7,917 nucleotides of DNA, taken from the NCBI GenBank assembly GCA_028292785.1, contig JAQGLQ010000118.1, forward strand, positions 1-7,917, read 5' to 3'. Source of the DNA: Noviherbaspirillum sp. (GTDB lineage: Bacteria > Pseudomonadota > Gammaproteobacteria > Burkholderiales > Burkholderiaceae). Shown piece by piece: positions 6,241 to 7,917 of this stretch. A program made the translations under genes and the position numbers. Each line of letters begins with the position of its first letter. Position 1 is the stretch's first letter. The notes below the pieces were generated by a model. It made no database searches, was not told the DNA's origin, and saw nothing but the letters and a program-made list of their open reading frames with translations.

Positions 6241-6261
6241 TATGATCGAGACCACGATCAT
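6241..6261 (+). promoter_or_regulatory. Perfect dyad overlapping a -10-like box upstream of the second Bug gene
   Basis: ATGATCG (6242-6248) and CGATCAT (6255-6261) are perfect 7-bp inverted arms separated by six bases, ending 20 bases before the start codon. A TATGAT hexamer (6241-6246, five of six to TATAAT) overlaps the left arm, although no good -35 precedes it. This arrangement suits an operator for a ligand-sensing regulator. It could alternatively fold as a hairpin in the mRNA leader. Confidence 0.45.
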
Positions 6262-6281
6262 TACTTGGGGAAGATTACGCG

Positions 6282-7277
6282 ATGCCTATCCATCTATCGC
6301 CGCACGCAGTGCACTCTCGCCGGTTGTTCAACCGAATCCTGCTTGCAGCGAGCCTTGCCCTTTCCTCAGCCGTGTCGGCGCAGGAATATCCGGCCAAGCC
6401 GATTCGCATCGTCGTACCCCTTGCACCCGGCGGAGGAATCGATCGCATGGCGCGCATCGTCGGCGACAAGCTTCAGGAAAAATGGGGGCAGCCCGTGGTC
6501 GTCGAGAATCGTGTCGGCGCTGGTGGCAATATCGGGGCAGCGTTCGTCGCCACCGCCAATCCCGACGGATACACGCTGCTGGTGTCCGCGCCCGGACCAT
6601 TGGTCAGCAACAAGTTTCTTTACTCGAAGCTCACTTACGATCCCGATGCTTTCGTTCCGGTCTCGGTACTGTCCACCAATCCCATTGTCTTGATTACGCA
6701 TCCCAAGGTGCCCGCCACCACGGTGAGCCAGTTGATCGAGTATGCGCGAACCCAGCCGGAACGGCTCAATTTCGCGTCTCAGGGAAACGGGACGGCAGCG
6801 CATCTCGCGGCGGAGATGTTCAAGTCGATGACGGGCGTGAAGATCACGCACATTCCGTACAAAGGCAGCGCCCCCGCCCTCACCGACTTGCTGAGCGGTC
6901 AGGTCGACATGCTTTTTGCCGAACTCGGAGGAGCGCTTCAATATATCCGGACGGGCAAGGTGCGCGCGCTCGCGGTCGGCAGCGAAAAGCGCAATGCCTT
7001 GCTGTCGGACGTTCCCACCATCGCGGAGGTGGTGCCGGGTTACCAGTCCACGGTGTGGATCGGCATGGTGGCTCCACCCAAGACTCCCGCCGCCATCGCG
7101 AACAAGCTGTCGTCGGCTGTGGCGGAGATCGTCAGGCAACCCGATGTCGTCAAGCGGCTGACCGAGCTCAGCATCGACGGCGTGGGCAGCACGCCGGGTG
7201 AAATGGCGCTGTTCATGAAACAGGAGAGCGAACGTTGGGGCAAGGTGATTCGCGCCACTGCCATCCGGGCGGAATAA
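6282..7277 (+). CDS. Bug-family (TctC-like) periplasmic solute-binding protein, second copy
   Basis: A 331-residue Bug protein. An n-region with Arg residues (HSRRLFNR) and a hydrophobic core (ILLAASLALSSAVSA) form a signal peptide cleaved before QEYPAKP. Family signatures follow: YPAKPIRIVVPLAPGGGIDRMARIVGD, GQPVVVENRVGAGGNIGAAFVATANPDGYTLL, THIPYKGSAPALTDLLSGQ and MVAPPKTPAAIANKL. ATG 6282 is chosen because GGGGAAG lies 8-14 bases upstream and the signal peptide fits. The protein is a clear relative of the Bug encoded at 987-1943 (shared YKGSAPAL, near-identical layout), but the two differ too much to be a recent duplication. No membrane partners are seen, so it is another orphan. It lies 149 bp behind the kinase-like gene on the same strand, with its own -10-like box and dyad, so separate control is likely. 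Ligand unknown. Confidence 0.94.
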   Translation: MPIHLSPHAVHSRRLFNRILLAASLALSSAVSAQEYPAKPIRIVVPLAPGGGIDRMARIVGDKLQEKWGQPVVVENRVGAGGNIGAAFVATANPDGYTLLVSAPGPLVSNKFLYSKLTYDPDAFVPVSVLSTNPIVLITHPKVPATTVSQLIEYARTQPERLNFASQGNGTAAHLAAEMFKSMTGVKITHIPYKGSAPALTDLLSGQVDMLFAELGGALQYIRTGKVRALAVGSEKRNALLSDVPTIAEVVPGYQSTVWIGMVAPPKTPAAIANKLSSAVAEIVRQPDVVKRLTELSIDGVGSTPGEMALFMKQESERWGKVIRATAIRAE

Positions 7278-7316
7278 TCGCTTTTCGAGGTCGGCCAGGC
7301 GAGCGCCGGCTTTGCT

Positions 7317-7336
7317 GAAGGCTACGCCTTCTTTCT
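7317..7336 (+). terminator. Probable intrinsic terminator of the second Bug gene
   Basis: GAAGGC (7317-7322), loop TAC, and GCCTTC (7326-7331) form a perfect 6-bp stem followed by TTTCT, about 40 bases past the Bug stop codon. The T-run is short, so termination may be partial. Confidence 0.45.
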
Positions 7337-7344
7337 GCCCATCT

Positions 7345-7581
7345 TCAGGCTACCGGGGGGCGCCAGCCGGAGGATATGGCTGGATAGCCCAGGGCTTCGG
7401 TTCCTCCCATCCCGAGATGGTCGGCACTGCTCCACACGTCCGCGCTCAGCCGGACGAAAGTAATCGTCAGTACAACTCCTATTACGGCGAATACGCCGGC
7501 AATAATCGTTTCCAGTCGTGTACTCTGGCTGCGACGTTTGTACCGCACCCGGCGACGGCGAGATGTTTTTTCAGTTTCCAC
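7345..7581 (-). CDS. Possible small single-pass membrane protein, unrecognised
   Basis: A 78-residue frame from GTG 7581. It has a strongly basic N-terminus (SRRRRVRYKRRSQSTR), one hydrophobic helix (TIIAGVFAVIGVVLTITFV, about residues 25-43) and a Gly/Pro-containing tail. This layout fits a small inner-membrane protein with the basic end in the cytoplasm. I do not recognise a family, the Shine-Dalgarno is weak, and codon use is less GC-biased than in the neighbours. An overlapping plus-strand frame (7312-7620) looks less protein-like. The call rests mainly on the membrane-protein character. Confidence 0.35.
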   Translation of the reverse strand: METEKTSRRRRVRYKRRSQSTRLETIIAGVFAVIGVVLTITFVRLSADVWSSADHLGMGGTEALGYPAISSGWRPPVA

Positions 7582-7730
7582 AACGAGTACCAGCCTGTGA
7601 GTGCGAGCGAAGAGCTCTGATGATTACTAAACGGATTCATTGACCGGGGGCGCCATGGGGTGAACGAAAGAACCCAGACGGATCGATGTCTCTGAAACCT
7701 TTCTGTTATGGTTAAAGTGGCAAGGGGAAC
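7582..7730. other. Intergenic stretch at the composition boundary
   Basis: Nothing firm is seen here. The GC content falls through this stretch towards the AT-rich right end. AAGGGG (7722-7727) just before ATG 7731 could serve as a ribosome binding site. A TATGGT at 7707-7712 is a weak -10-like sequence with no matching -35. Confidence 0.4.
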
Positions 7731-7917
7731 ATGGAGTGTAGATCATATTTCCACAATAGACTTGCATATATGGAATTTTGCCGGTTTAAAAATTCTATTC
7801 TGTTAACAAATTTATCGAACCGCATAATAAAAGAATTTGGAACAGAAGTATCTGTGAAAACTACAAATTCTAGAGAAATATCAAAATTTTATGCAGGTAG
7901 CCATGCGGCATTGCCGC
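7731..7917 (+). CDS. Start of an AT-rich gene of unknown function, running off the window
   Basis: An open frame of 62 codons from ATG 7731 with no stop before the window end; an in-frame TAA at 7713 bounds it upstream. AAGGGG precedes the ATG at a short spacing. The DNA is about one third G+C by eye, against well over half in the rest of the window, and uses AT-ending codons (AAA, AAT, TTA, ATA), which suggests horizontal acquisition. The middle of the product, NSILLTNLSNRIIKEFG then TEVSVKT, resembles helix II of acyl/peptidyl carrier domains (usual form G-L-[DN]-S-I...L...I...FG.E), with the candidate phosphopantetheine Ser kept but CRFK in place of the Gly-Leu before it. That likeness is weak. 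It may be a decayed fragment rather than a working gene. Confidence 0.35.
   Translation, partial: MECRSYFHNRLAYMEFCRFKNSILLTNLSNRIIKEFGTEVSVKTTNSREISKFYAGSHAALP

Noticed and set aside
6366..7139. Long minus-strand open frame (257 codons) opposite the second Bug gene
   Set aside because: Antisense shadow of a well-supported Bug gene.
7312..7620. Plus-strand frame of 102 codons behind the second Bug gene
   Set aside because: It covers the probable terminator, has no motif or membrane segment, and competes with the more protein-like minus-strand frame.

Overview
The window is high-GC chromosomal DNA, most likely from a betaproteobacterium of the order Burkholderiales. The main clues are two 'Bug'-type (TctC-like) periplasmic solute-binding proteins, a family greatly expanded in that order, and a receptor-like Ser/Thr kinase of the 'LPxGxRLGEFEI...KEYMPS' type with MORN repeats. 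The E. coli-style LexA operator fits as well. This placement is inferred from family content only.

Layout. (1) Positions 1-985, plus strand: the C-terminal end of a hybrid sensor histidine kinase, cut by the window edge, with the end of the ATPase domain and two receiver domains. (2) 987-1943, minus strand: a Bug protein with a TTG start and a strong Shine-Dalgarno; it converges on the kinase with one base between the stop codons. (3) 1944-2252: a gene-free stretch with a long imperfect inverted repeat and a small hairpin. (4) 2253-2948, minus: a VIT1/CCC1-family Fe/Mn transporter. (5) 3058-3507, minus: a small HAD-like protein of the HAD_SAK type with altered motif I and motif IV acids. (6) 3508-3700: a divergent control region with a near-consensus LexA (SOS) box inside two facing promoters. 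(7) 3589-6132, plus: a large one-pass membrane protein with a degenerate kinase domain, a Pro/Ala linker, two short alpha-helical repeats and about five MORN repeats. (8) 6282-7277, plus: a second orphan Bug protein with a perfect dyad upstream. (9) 7278-7730: mostly non-coding, with a probable terminator and one possible small membrane protein. (10) 7731-7917: an abrupt change to AT-rich DNA with the start of an open frame that runs off the window.

The most interesting part is 3058-6132. A LexA operator sits where it could repress both a HAD_SAK protein and a pseudokinase/MORN membrane protein. The kinase domain has lost the DFG aspartate and the HRDxxxxN asparagine, and the HAD protein has Glu in place of the usual nucleophile Asp. 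Together they could form a DNA-damage-inducible pair built on catalytically altered folds, possibly with the downstream VIT transporter. I know of no described system with this composition; the functional link is inference. The Bug genes lack TctA/TctB partners nearby and look like ordinary orphan Bug genes.
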